NCBI RefSeq assembly: GCF_001514305.1
Contig: NZ_KQ949085.1
Span: forward strand, 51,724 to 115,723
DNA from: Streptomyces dysideae
GTDB lineage: Bacteria > Actinomycetota > Actinomycetes > Streptomycetales > Streptomycetaceae
Length of the DNA: 64,000 bases
Direction: 5' to 3'
A model generated the notes under the pieces. The model was not told the DNA's origin and made no database searches. It worked only from the letters and a program-made list of their open reading frames with translations. How positions within the stretch are numbered: position 1 is the first letter of the stretch; each line of letters opens with the position of its first letter. Below are positions 23,445-31,025 of this stretch, one piece after another. The position numbers and the translations under genes are program-made.

Positions 23445-24520
23445 CCTCTGTTCTCCTTACTGGTGGCAGGCATGGCGGCGCCCTCCGCGGGAGCCTCGGG
23501 GCCGGCATCCGAGGGGTTTCCCCTCCGGCGGCGCAGGACAGCGGGCAGGGCGATCCGGCCACCCGTCAGGACCAGCGCGACGATGAGGACCGAGCCGGTG
23601 AACAGGCTCGCGGCCCACTGGGCACTGGTGGCGAGCCCGAGGCCGGTGACGCCGGTGCCGAGCAGCAGGACGGCGAGCACCGTGCCCCAGGCGTTGAAGC
23701 GGCCGGCGCGCAGCTGCGTCGCCCCGACGAAGGCCGCGGCGTAGGCGGACAGCAGATACGGGGTGCCCGCGGTCGGCGATCCTGATCCGACCGAGGACGA
23801 GAAGACGATTCCGGCGAAACCGGAGAGCAGCGCGGAGGACACCAGGGTCAGGAAGCGCAGCCGGTCGGTGCGCACCCCTTGCAGCCGTGCCGCGTCGGCG
23901 TTGAAGCCGGTCGCGTACAACCGGCGCCCGGTGGCGGTGTGCTCCAGCAGGAACCAGATGGCCACCGAGGCGAGCAGCAGATACAGCACCGGCAGTGTGA
24001 TACCGCCCGCGTCCAGCTGGGCGATGTTCGCGAACGGCTCGGCCAGCAGTTGCACGCCGGTGATGGAGCTGTCGTTGGTGACCATCGTGATCAGCGACTG
24101 GATCAGCGCCCCGGTCGCCAGGGTGGCGATGAACGAGTCGACGCGCAGCACCACGACCACGATTCCGTTGACGACCCCGATCAGCAGCGCGGCGGTCATC
24201 GCCAGAGCGATCGCGGCGGAGGGCCCGAGTCCGGCGGAGACCAGGAAGTAGGCGGTCAGCACGCTGGTGAGCGACATGGTGTAGGCGACCGAGAGGTCGA
24301 AGACACGGGCGGCCAGCGGCGGTACGACGCTGAGTGCCACCAACCCGGCCACGGCGTTGCCGTTGAGTATCTGCTTGACCGTGGTGGCGGTCGGGAATGT
24401 CTCCGGTGCCCAGACGGAGAAGAGCACGGCGATGACCAGCCACACGTAGACGGCGCCGATGTTCCGGAACGACAGGGCGGCCGCCGCCCGCCGGACCCGT
24501 ACGGCCGGGACGAATGTCAT
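23441..24520 (-). CDS. RbsC/AraH-type ABC transporter permease
   Basis: 359 residues, about 9-10 hydrophobic helices, BPD_transp_2 family. The conserved cytoplasmic region reads 'VVVVLRVDSFIATLATGALI' and later 'GFNADAARLQGVRTDRLRFL' and 'LLSGFAGIVFSSSVGSGSP', typical of ribose-type permeases. It forms the channel with the ATPase (24548) and binding protein (26056). The ATG at 24520 has GGAAGGA 10 nt upstream; this ribosome-binding site and start are duplicated just before it. In this cluster the ligand may be a catabolic substrate such as a cyclic acid rather than a sugar. Confidence 0.92.
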   Translation of the reverse strand: MTFVPAVRVRRAAAALSFRNIGAVYVWLVIAVLFSVWAPETFPTATTVKQILNGNAVAGLVALSVVPPLAARVFDLSVAYTMSLTSVLTAYFLVSAGLGPSAAIALAMTAALLIGVVNGIVVVVLRVDSFIATLATGALIQSLITMVTNDSSITGVQLLAEPFANIAQLDAGGITLPVLYLLLASVAIWFLLEHTATGRRLYATGFNADAARLQGVRTDRLRFLTLVSSALLSGFAGIVFSSSVGSGSPTAGTPYLLSAYAAAFVGATQLRAGRFNAWGTVLAVLLLGTGVTGLGLATSAQWAASLFTGSVLIVALVLTGGRIALPAVLRRRRGNPSDAGPEAPAEGAAMPATSKENRG

Positions 24521-24546
24521 GTCACTGGGTTCCTTCCAAGGCTCAT
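24517..24546 (-). CDS. Nine-codon mini-ORF between ATPase and permease, from a duplicated start region
   Basis: The 22-bp start region of the permease (24517-24538) is duplicated with one mismatch at 24543-24564. The upstream copy supplies its own GGAAGGA and ATG (24546), giving M-S-L-G-R-N-P-V-T and a stop TGA that overlaps the permease ATG (ATGA). Ribosomes finishing the mini-ORF could re-initiate on the permease. It may be only the by-product of a small tandem duplication. Confidence 0.45.
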   Translation of the reverse strand: MSLGRNPVT

Positions 24547-24547
24547 G

Positions 24548-26071
24548 TCACTCGGTTCCTTCCATGGCGTGCACGAGCGCGGGCTCGGTGATGTCGCGGC
24601 CGCTGAGCTCCCGTACGATCCGGCCGTCCCGTACCACCAGGACACGGGTGCACAGGGCGAGCAGGTCCTGTGTATCGGACGAGGAGACGATGACGCCCAT
24701 GCCCTCGTCCGCCTGACGCTCTATCAGGTCGTACAACTGCAGACGGGTGGCGATGTCGACGCCCGCCGTGGGTTCGCACAGCGCCAGCACCGGCGTGCGC
24801 TGTGCCAGGCAGCGGGCCATGACGACCTTTTGCTGGTTGCCGCCGCTCAGCGTGGTGATGCGGGCCCCGCGGCCCGCCGTGCGCACCCCGACCCGCTGGA
24901 TCCAGTCCTCGGCGAGGGCTGCCTCGCGGCGCCGGTGCAGCCGTCCGCCCCGGGCACGGAGCCGGTGGAGGAGCGGGAGGGTGAGGTTCTCGCCGACCGA
25001 GAAGTCGCCGATCACTCCCTCACCCGCCCGGTCGGCGGGGACCAGGGGAAGGCCCAGCCCGCCGACGTGGCGCGCGTCGGTCCAGCGCTCGGAGCGCTCC
25101 GGCAGCCGCAGCCTGCCGCTCACCCGCCCGGAGTGGGCGCCGCACACCACGTACGGCACGATCTCGTGGCCGGAGCCGACCAGCCCGGTGATGCCCAGCC
25201 GCTCGCCCCCGGCCAGGTCGAAGCCGATTCCCCGCAGGGGCCCGGCCCACAGATCGCGGACCTCGAGTACGGTCCCGGCGGTGCCGGGACGAGGAGCCGG
25301 GCGGTGGTCGGTCTCCGTCTCCTCGCCCGCCATCAGCTCGGCCAGCGAGCGCGGGGTGAGTTCGGCGACCGGGCGTGTGGCGATCCGGCGTCCGCCGCGG
25401 ACCACGGTGACCCGGTCGGCGAGCGCGAAGATCTCGTCCATCCGGTGCGAGACGTACAGCACGCCGGCGCCGGCGTCGCGGACCTCCCGCACGATGTCGA
25501 AGAGCCGGGCCACCTCGCCGGGCGGCAGCACGGCGGTGGGTTCGTCGAGCACCAGGACACCGCGGCGGCCCTCCCAGCCCTGCAGCGCGGCGGCGATGGC
25601 CACCACCGCGCGCTGGACGGGGGTCGCCGTCGTCAGGGGCCGGCGTACGTCGATGCCGAGACCGAACCGTTCGACCAGTGCGGTCGTCCGTCTCTCCATC
25701 TCCGGCCAGCGGATGTTGCCGAGGGCCGTACGGGCGAAGCCGCGGCTGAGCGCGAGGTTGTCGATGGCGCTCAACTCGCCCACCAGTCCCAGCTCCTGGT
25801 GGACGAAGCGGAGCCGGTCGTGCCGGGAGACGGTGACCTGGCCGAGGTCGAACGGCTCGCCGTCGAGTTCGGCGACCGCTCCCGGCTCCGCGTGGTGGTA
25901 CCCGGCGAGGATCTTGATGAGGGTGGACTTGCCGGAGCCGTTGGGGCCGATCAGAGCGTGGATCTCGCCCTGCGCGACCTCCAGGTCGACCTCCGTCAGC
26001 GCCTGGGTTCCGCCGAATCTCTTCGACAGCCCGGCCACCCGCAGCACCGGCCGGGTCAACTCAGCCCCCAC
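24548..26071 (-). CDS. RbsA-type ABC transporter ATP-binding protein (two NBDs)
   Basis: About 507 residues with two tandem nucleotide-binding domains. NBD1: 'GPNGSGKSTLIKILAGYHHA', Walker B 'GVLVLDEPTAVLPPGE' and 'VLYVSHRMDEIF', but the signature is degenerate ('TPVQRAVVAIAAAL' instead of LSGGE). NBD2: 'LSGGNQQKVVMARCLAQ' with Walker B 'VLALCEPTAGVD', where the Walker B Asp is replaced by Cys. The start is uncertain: GTG 26071 or TTG 26059, the latter overlapping the stop of the binding-protein gene. The same departures occur in the ATPase at 58788, suggesting one subfamily. Confidence 0.9.
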   Translation of the reverse strand: MGAELTRPVLRVAGLSKRFGGTQALTEVDLEVAQGEIHALIGPNGSGKSTLIKILAGYHHAEPGAVAELDGEPFDLGQVTVSRHDRLRFVHQELGLVGELSAIDNLALSRGFARTALGNIRWPEMERRTTALVERFGLGIDVRRPLTTATPVQRAVVAIAAALQGWEGRRGVLVLDEPTAVLPPGEVARLFDIVREVRDAGAGVLYVSHRMDEIFALADRVTVVRGGRRIATRPVAELTPRSLAELMAGEETETDHRPAPRPGTAGTVLEVRDLWAGPLRGIGFDLAGGERLGITGLVGSGHEIVPYVVCGAHSGRVSGRLRLPERSERWTDARHVGGLGLPLVPADRAGEGVIGDFSVGENLTLPLLHRLRARGGRLHRRREAALAEDWIQRVGVRTAGRGARITTLSGGNQQKVVMARCLAQRTPVLALCEPTAGVDIATRLQLYDLIERQADEGMGVIVSSSDTQDLLALCTRVLVVRDGRIVRELSGRDITEPALVHAMEGTE

Positions 26072-27198
26072 AGCGCCTTGAACTGGGCCTGGTAGTCCTC
26101 GACGATCGGGAAGTCGCCGTCGGCGGAGGGCAGGTTGTCCTTGGTGACCAGCATGTTCGGCAGCTCCGCCCGCTGGTCCACGTCCATGGACTGGCCGGTG
26201 AAGTGCCGGGCCAGCGCGTCGACTTGGAGCCATGCCGTCTCGTGGGAGTTCAGCGCCATCGCGCCGTCGCTGAGGCCGCTCTGGATGTACTGGTAGTTCT
26301 GCGCGTCACCGACGTTGACCACAAGGTGCTTGCCGGTGATGCCCGCGGTCTTCAGCGCGGCCGGGACACCCACGTTCAGCAGGCCCAGCGAGAAGACGAC
26401 GTGGGTCACCTTCGGGTGCGAGCGGAGGTACGAAACCACCCGGTCCGGCATGTCCTTGCCGACCGCGGTGATCGGCACGTCGATGTTGTCCAGCGCACAG
26501 CCGTCGCACCATTCCTCGTACTTGGCCGCGAAGGAGTCCTTGACGGGCTTGAGGATCGTGTAGGCCGGCAGATCGAAGTACACGGTGTTCGCCTCGGCGT
26601 CGCTGTCCGACACCACCCACGAGGCGAGCATCTCGCCCTGGACGCCGACGTCCTTAGGCCCGTTCTTCAGCAGGGAGATGCCGTCGCCCATCACCTCGTC
26701 GGCGTTCGACTGGACGACCGGGATGCCGGCCGCCTTCAGCTGCGCCAGTTGCCTGGCGTAGACGGCGCGCGGGAAACCGGAGGCGACGACGGCGTCCGGC
26801 TTGTCGCGCAGGACCTGCTCGTAGGCGGCCTGGACGGACTCCGGGGTCCCCTGGGTCGCGATCTGCTTCACCTTCCAGCCGAGTTCCTCGGCGCCTTCGG
26901 TGAAGAAGTCGGCGAGGTCCTTGCAGGACTGGACGCCGCACAGAATGAAGTCGATCTTCTTGCCCTCGGGGATCTTCTTGCCGACGGGCTGGGTGACGGC
27001 GATCGAGGCCGGGCGCTCGGAGTATTTCTTCAGTGCCGCGCGGGCCGCCGCCAGGCCGGGCGAGCCGGGTGCCGCCGCCTGTGACGGTTCGGCGGCCGTA
27101 GTCGAGTCGGTACCGCACGCCGCCAGGGTGAGCAGGGCGGCGACGGGCACGATCGCGGTGAGGGCGCGGCGGACCGCGCGACCGGGTCTGGAACTCAT
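26056..27198 (-). CDS. Periplasmic-binding-type lipoprotein of the RbsABC-type transporter
   Basis: 380 residues. Signal peptide with lipobox 'VAALLTLAACGTDS', so a membrane-anchored lipoprotein. Mature part is a type I (ribose/galactose-type) binding fold: 'IDFILCGVQSCKDLADFFTE', 'PDAVVASGFPRAVYARQLAQ', 'AAGIPVVQSNADE', 'THVVFSLGLLNVG' and 'LVVNVGDAQNYQYIQSG'. The ATG at 27198 has GGGAG upstream. The ligand is unknown; the linked Rieske genes (divergent) and CoA pathway suggest a cyclic carboxylate or glycoside. First gene of a minus operon with ATPase, permease and the truncated alcohol dehydrogenase. Confidence 0.9.
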   Translation of the reverse strand: MSSRPGRAVRRALTAIVPVAALLTLAACGTDSTTAAEPSQAAAPGSPGLAAARAALKKYSERPASIAVTQPVGKKIPEGKKIDFILCGVQSCKDLADFFTEGAEELGWKVKQIATQGTPESVQAAYEQVLRDKPDAVVASGFPRAVYARQLAQLKAAGIPVVQSNADEVMGDGISLLKNGPKDVGVQGEMLASWVVSDSDAEANTVYFDLPAYTILKPVKDSFAAKYEEWCDGCALDNIDVPITAVGKDMPDRVVSYLRSHPKVTHVVFSLGLLNVGVPAALKTAGITGKHLVVNVGDAQNYQYIQSGLSDGAMALNSHETAWLQVDALARHFTGQSMDVDQRAELPNMLVTKDNLPSADGDFPIVEDYQAQFKALWGLS

Positions 27199-27639
27199 CG
27201 TTGAGTACTCCCGTGGTGTGGCGCCTGCACTGCCGCGACCCGCGTCGCTCCCGCGTCCGCGGCGGTCGGCTCCGTTCAGGCGGATCCTGTGCCGCCCGGG
27301 ACGGGACGGCACGCATGGGGTGTTGAGGGGAAGACGGCTGCGTTGATCGCCGGCGTGGGGTACGGCGCGGGCCGTGGGGGCGAACCCGCGGCGCTGGGTC
27401 CGGGACGGGCAGACGCCGACCCTGGACGAGAAACTTATTAGGCACTACAGCCTCAAGTGCGTCGGAGTGTGACATGCCCCGGCGGGCTTGGGGAGGGGCC
27501 CGTCGCAAAAAATTCCTGGCCCGGAGGCAGTGTCCGTGATGACCTCGGGGCGATGTGGCTCTGTCCACCGCCGTGAGTGTTGCTCCCGACTGCGGCAGCT
27601 AACTACACTCACTCTAAAGTTTCTGCCGGAGGAGAGATG
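27199..27639. other. Divergent promoter region between transporter and Rieske operons
   Basis: 441 bp without a supported gene. Locally A/T-richer stretches at 27430-27445 (AGAAACTTATTAGG) and 27600-27625 are probable promoter areas for the two divergent operons. I found no strong palindrome. Confidence 0.35.
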
Positions 27640-29046
27640 ATGGACGAAACGTCGGAGTTGGGCACTGCACGGTGCCCCGGGCCCAGCGTCCAGGACTACC
27701 TCGACCAGGACAGCCGGCCCGTTCCGCCCGCTCTGAGGTTCGAGCGCAACGACTACCTCGGCAGCGAGGACATCGACGCCACACGCTTCACCTCCCGCGA
27801 CTGGGCCGAACGCGAGATGCGGCAGGTGTGGCGGCGGGTCTGGCAGTTCGCCTGCCTGGAGAGCGAGATTCCCGAGGTCGGCGACCACGAGATCTACGAG
27901 ATCGGCGACGACTCGCTCATCGTCGTGCGGACGGCCCCCGACGAGATCCGCGCCTTCGTCAACGTGTGCCTGCACCGCGGCCGGAAGCTCCGCACCAGCG
28001 GCGGCAACGTCGGCGAGTTCCGCTGCTCGTTCCACGGTTTCGCCTGGAACCTCGACGGCACCATGCAGACCCCGCCGTGCGCCTGGGACTTCCCGCACGT
28101 CAGCCCGGCGAAGTTCGCGCTCCCCGAGGCCCAGGTCGCCACCTGGCGCGGCTTCGTCTTCATCAACATGGACCCCTGCGCGGAATCGTTCGACGGCTAC
28201 CGCGGCACCTTCGACGAGTACTACATCTGGCCGCTGGAGAACCGCTACAAGTCGCTGCACATCGCCAAGGTGCTCCCCTGTAACTGGAAGATCGCGCAGG
28301 ACGCGTTCATCGAGTCCTTCCACGTGATCGCCACCCACCCGCAGATGCTGCCGTGGCTCGCCGACGCCAACTCCCAGTACGACGTCATGGCCGACCAGCC
28401 GAACTGGAACCGGATGATCAACATCCAGGGCGCGCCCAGCCCGCACGTGGCGGAGTCCGTCACGGAGGAGGACGTGCTGGAGACGTTCTACGACTCGCGT
28501 GCGTTCTACTCGGCGGCCCAGGGCCGCGACCTGGTGATGGGGGAAGGGGACGAGCTGCCCGCGATTCCGCCCGGCGGCACCGCCCGCCAGGTCCTCGCCC
28601 AGCGGATGCGCGAGCAGTTGGCGGCCACCTCGCAGCAGGACTTCTCGCGGACCCCTGACACCGAGCTGCTGGATGCCATCAACTACCTGCTGTTCCCCAA
28701 CTTCAACCCGTGGGGCGGCGCCAAGTCCAACATCATCTACCGGTTCCGGCCCAACGGGCTCGACCCGGACTCGTGCACCGCCGAGATCATCTTCATGTCG
28801 GCCCCGAAGCAGCCCGGCGAGATGCCTTCTCCGGCCAAGATCCGCTGGGTGCCGGAGGACATGCTGTTCGCGGACATCCCCGAACTCGGTGTGCTCGGGC
28901 CCGTCTTCGACCAGGACTGCGAGAACCTGCCTTACGTCCAGCAGGGCCTGAAGGCGATGCGCAAGCCGGGTATCACCCTGGCCAACTACCAGGAGAGCCG
29001 CATCCGCCACTTCAACCAGACGCTCGACCACTGGATGAACAAGTGA
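27640..29046 (+). CDS. Rieske non-heme iron ring-hydroxylating oxygenase, alpha subunit
   Basis: 468 residues. The Rieske 2Fe-2S site C-x-H-x17-C-x2-H is in 'VNVCLHRGRKL' and 'FRCSFHGFAWNLDG' (about residues 109-132). The catalytic domain has the mononuclear iron histidines in 'DAFIESFHVIATHPQML', with a C-terminal Asp candidate in 'FDQDCENLPYVQQG'. It inserts oxygen into an aromatic or alicyclic substrate using electrons from a ferredoxin. GGAGGAG at 27628-27634 gives 5 nt to ATG 27640 (2 nt to the ATG at 27637). The next gene overlaps the stop codon and encodes the ferredoxin, so this is a three-component system with an unlinked or shared reductase. Confidence 0.93.
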   Translation: MDETSELGTARCPGPSVQDYLDQDSRPVPPALRFERNDYLGSEDIDATRFTSRDWAEREMRQVWRRVWQFACLESEIPEVGDHEIYEIGDDSLIVVRTAPDEIRAFVNVCLHRGRKLRTSGGNVGEFRCSFHGFAWNLDGTMQTPPCAWDFPHVSPAKFALPEAQVATWRGFVFINMDPCAESFDGYRGTFDEYYIWPLENRYKSLHIAKVLPCNWKIAQDAFIESFHVIATHPQMLPWLADANSQYDVMADQPNWNRMINIQGAPSPHVAESVTEEDVLETFYDSRAFYSAAQGRDLVMGEGDELPAIPPGGTARQVLAQRMREQLAATSQQDFSRTPDTELLDAINYLLFPNFNPWGGAKSNIIYRFRPNGLDPDSCTAEIIFMSAPKQPGEMPSPAKIRWVPEDMLFADIPELGVLGPVFDQDCENLPYVQQGLKAMRKPGITLANYQESRIRHFNQTLDHWMNK

Positions 29047-29357
29047 CCCACCGCGTGGCGGTCCGGCCCTCCGACGTCGAGATCGAGGTCCTCGACGGCG
29101 AGGACCTGTTCAGCGCCGCCGGGCGGCTCGGCTACCGCTGGCCCACCGTCTGCGGCGGCAAGGGCACGTGCCGCACCTGCTTCGTCCGGATCGAGGAAGG
29201 TGCCGAGAACTGTTCCCCCGTGGACCCGCTGGAACGCGAGGGCATCGAGGCCCTGCGCAAGCCGGTGGACGGCCTGACCCGGCTCGCCTGCCGGCTTCGG
29301 GTCGAGGGCCCGGTGACCGTGACCAAGCGCGGCGTACGCCGCCGAGTGCAGGAGTGA
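29043..29357 (+). CDS. Plant-type 2Fe-2S ferredoxin
   Basis: 104 residues. Cluster ligands are in 'TVCGGKGTCRTCFVRIEEG' (C-x5-C-x2-C) with the fourth Cys in 'LTRLACRLRVEG'. It carries electrons to the Rieske oxygenase. The GTG start overlaps the oxygenase stop (GTGA), ensuring coupled translation. Confidence 0.9.
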   Translation: MTHRVAVRPSDVEIEVLDGEDLFSAAGRLGYRWPTVCGGKGTCRTCFVRIEEGAENCSPVDPLEREGIEALRKPVDGLTRLACRLRVEGPVTVTKRGVRRRVQE

Positions 29358-29363
29358 GGGCCC

Positions 29364-29579
29364 ATGCCCAAGCAAGTGATCCACCCGCTGACCGGGCATG
29401 TGTACCGGCTCACCGAGGACGGTCTGGTCGAGGTGACCGACCCGAAGACCGGCGCGCAGGGCGTCTTCGACTTCCAGGCCCGGTGGCAGTCGGGCGAACT
29501 GCGCCACGCCGATCTGCAGATGGCCGGCTGGGTGGGTCGGCTCGCCCAGCGGCGCGGCGCCCGGCAGCCGGGGGAGTGA
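29364..29579 (+). CDS. Small protein of unknown function in the Rieske operon
   Basis: 71 residues, beginning 'MPKQVIHPLTGHVYRLTEDG'. It is acidic in its first half ('LVEVTDPKTGAQGVFDFQAR') and ends with an Arg-rich helix. No cysteines, no signal peptide, no membrane segment. The start lies 6 bp after the ferredoxin stop and it is followed by the oxidoreductase gene after 4 bp, so it is firmly within the operon. I do not recognise it. A small accessory subunit of the oxygenase or an assembly factor is plausible. Confidence 0.75.
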   Translation: MPKQVIHPLTGHVYRLTEDGLVEVTDPKTGAQGVFDFQARWQSGELRHADLQMAGWVGRLAQRRGARQPGE

Positions 29580-29583
29580 CCCG

Positions 29584-30615
29584 GTGGCACCCCGTACCAC
29601 GCGGGTGGTCTGTCTGGTGCGACGGCCCGACGGGGAACCGGTCTCCGGTGACTTCGCCGTCGAGGAGCGTCCGCTGCCGTCCGTCGGTGAGGGGCAGCTG
29701 CTCGTCCGCAACCTCTACATGAGCGTCGACCCGTCCATGCGAGGGCGACTGGAGAGAACCGAGAAGCACTACACGCACAACTTCACCCCCGGCTCGCCGC
29801 TCGACGGCCGGGCTCTCGGGGTAGTGGAGGAGAGCCGCTGTTCCTCGGTGCCGGCCGGTGCCTTCGTACGACACCAGCTGGGCTGGCGGGAGCGGGCCGT
29901 GCTGGATGTCGCGGACACCGACGGCGCGGATCGCATCGACCCGCGACTCGCCCCGCTGCCCACCTGGTTGGGGCTGCTCGGCCAAACCGGCTTCACCGCG
30001 TACGTCGGCCTGACCGGGATCGCCGCACTGCACCCCGGCGACACCGTCTTCGTGTCGGCGGCGGCCGGGGCTGTCGGCACCGCCGCCGGCCAGTTCGCGC
30101 GCCTGCTGGGCGCGGACCGTGTCATCGGGACCGCCGGAGGGCCGGACAAGTGCGCTCTGCTGGTGAAGGAGTTCGGCTACGACGCCGCTGCGGACTATCG
30201 CGCCGAGCCGGTCCGCGAGGCGCTGGCCCGGCTGGCACCCGAGGGCATCGATGTCTACTTCGACAATGTCGGCGGTGAGCAACTGGCCGCCGCCCTGCAC
30301 GCGCTGCGCACCGGTGGCCGGGTCGCCCTGTGCGGCATGATGTCGCAGTTCGGCGGCGAGCGACGGCCGGTGGACATCAACCAGTTGATCCAGGCGGTCC
30401 TCAAACGGCTGACGTTGCGCGGTTTCATCGTCCGTGACCATGAGGACCTGCGGCCGGAGTTCGAGCAGCGGGTCGCGGACTGGCTCACCGACGGTCGGAT
30501 CACCGCGCGTGAGACGGTCGTGGACGGCCTGGAGAACGCCGCCGGTGCGCTGCTGTCCCTGCTGGGCGGCGGCAACGTCGGCAAGATGCTGGTCCGGCTG
30601 GGCGATTCCGACTGA
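29584..30615 (+). CDS. Zinc-independent MDR-family NADP-dependent oxidoreductase (CurA/prostaglandin-reductase-like)
   Basis: 343 residues. Lacks zinc ligands and has the leukotriene-dehydrogenase-like layout: 'LYMSVDPSMRGRLE' near the N-terminus, Tyr-containing 'LLGQTGFTAYVGLTGIA', nucleotide motif 'VFVSAAAGAVGTAAGQFARL' and 'VYFDNVGGEQLAAALHAL'. These enzymes reduce alpha,beta-unsaturated ketones or acyl-CoAs. GTG start 4 bp after the small protein gene, with GGGGGAG upstream. Last gene of the Rieske operon, ending in a terminator shared with the convergent monooxygenase gene. Confidence 0.9.
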   Translation: MAPRTTRVVCLVRRPDGEPVSGDFAVEERPLPSVGEGQLLVRNLYMSVDPSMRGRLERTEKHYTHNFTPGSPLDGRALGVVEESRCSSVPAGAFVRHQLGWRERAVLDVADTDGADRIDPRLAPLPTWLGLLGQTGFTAYVGLTGIAALHPGDTVFVSAAAGAVGTAAGQFARLLGADRVIGTAGGPDKCALLVKEFGYDAAADYRAEPVREALARLAPEGIDVYFDNVGGEQLAAALHALRTGGRVALCGMMSQFGGERRPVDINQLIQAVLKRLTLRGFIVRDHEDLRPEFEQRVADWLTDGRITARETVVDGLENAAGALLSLLGGGNVGKMLVRLGDSD

Positions 30616-30642
30616 ACGGCGCCCCGCCGGGGAGCGCCGTTC
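30614..30642. terminator. Bidirectional terminator between convergent genes
   Basis: GAACGGCGC (30614-30622) pairs with GCGCCGTTC (30634-30642); inner C/G pairs extend the stem with one bulge. It overlaps the stop codons of both convergent genes. Confidence 0.75.
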
Positions 30643-30955
30643 AGCGCATGGGGCGCGACGCGGCGACGGTGTGGGCCTGCAGGGAGACTCCGACTCGGGT
30701 CAGCCCCGCCACGGCCGCCCGGAAGTCCTTGATGTGCGCGGTGGAGAAGTGCTCGTCGAGGGCCTGTCGGGAGGTCCAGTGCTCGTACACCCGGATACGC
30801 CGCGCGTCGGTGGGATCGGAGGTCATGGCGTAGTCCAGGCAGCCGGGTTCCCGCTCGCGGGTATACCGGCCCAGCTCGACGAGGGCATTCAGCATGGTGT
30901 CGCGGTCGCCGGGTTCGTAGTCCATCCAGCCGGCGACGATGATTTCCTCAGTCAC
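30641..30955 (-). CDS. ABM-domain (quinol monooxygenase-like) small protein
   Basis: 104 residues of the dimeric alpha-beta barrel fold: 'EIIVAGWMDYEPGDRDTMLN', 'EPGCLDYAMTSDPTDARRIR', 'VYEHWTSRQALDEHFST'. This matches the antibiotic-biosynthesis-monooxygenase family, which oxidises quinols or acts in stress metabolism without a cofactor. It is preceded on its strand by a terminator, so it may have its own promoter despite following the PEP-utiliser operon. Confidence 0.88.
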   Translation of the reverse strand: MTEEIIVAGWMDYEPGDRDTMLNALVELGRYTREREPGCLDYAMTSDPTDARRIRVYEHWTSRQALDEHFSTAHIKDFRAAVAGLTRVGVSLQAHTVAASRPMR

Positions 30956-30980
30956 GGGGTTCCTTTCGCGGTCATGCCTT

Positions 30981-31018
30981 CGGGCCCGCCGCCCCGGTGC
31001 AGGGGAACGGCGGGCCCG
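30981..31018. terminator. Terminator of the PEP-utiliser operon
   Basis: CGGGCCCGCCG (30981-30991) is the exact inverse of CGGCGGGCCCG (31008-31018), an 11-bp stem with a 16-nt loop, 7 bp beyond the minus-strand stop at 31026. Confidence 0.75.
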
Positions 31019-31025
31019 TGGTGTT

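Noticed and set aside
23879..26095. 738-codon plus-strand open frame opposite the RbsABC-type genes
   Set aside because: Composition is typical of the reverse complement of Streptomyces coding DNA; real motifs are on the minus strand.
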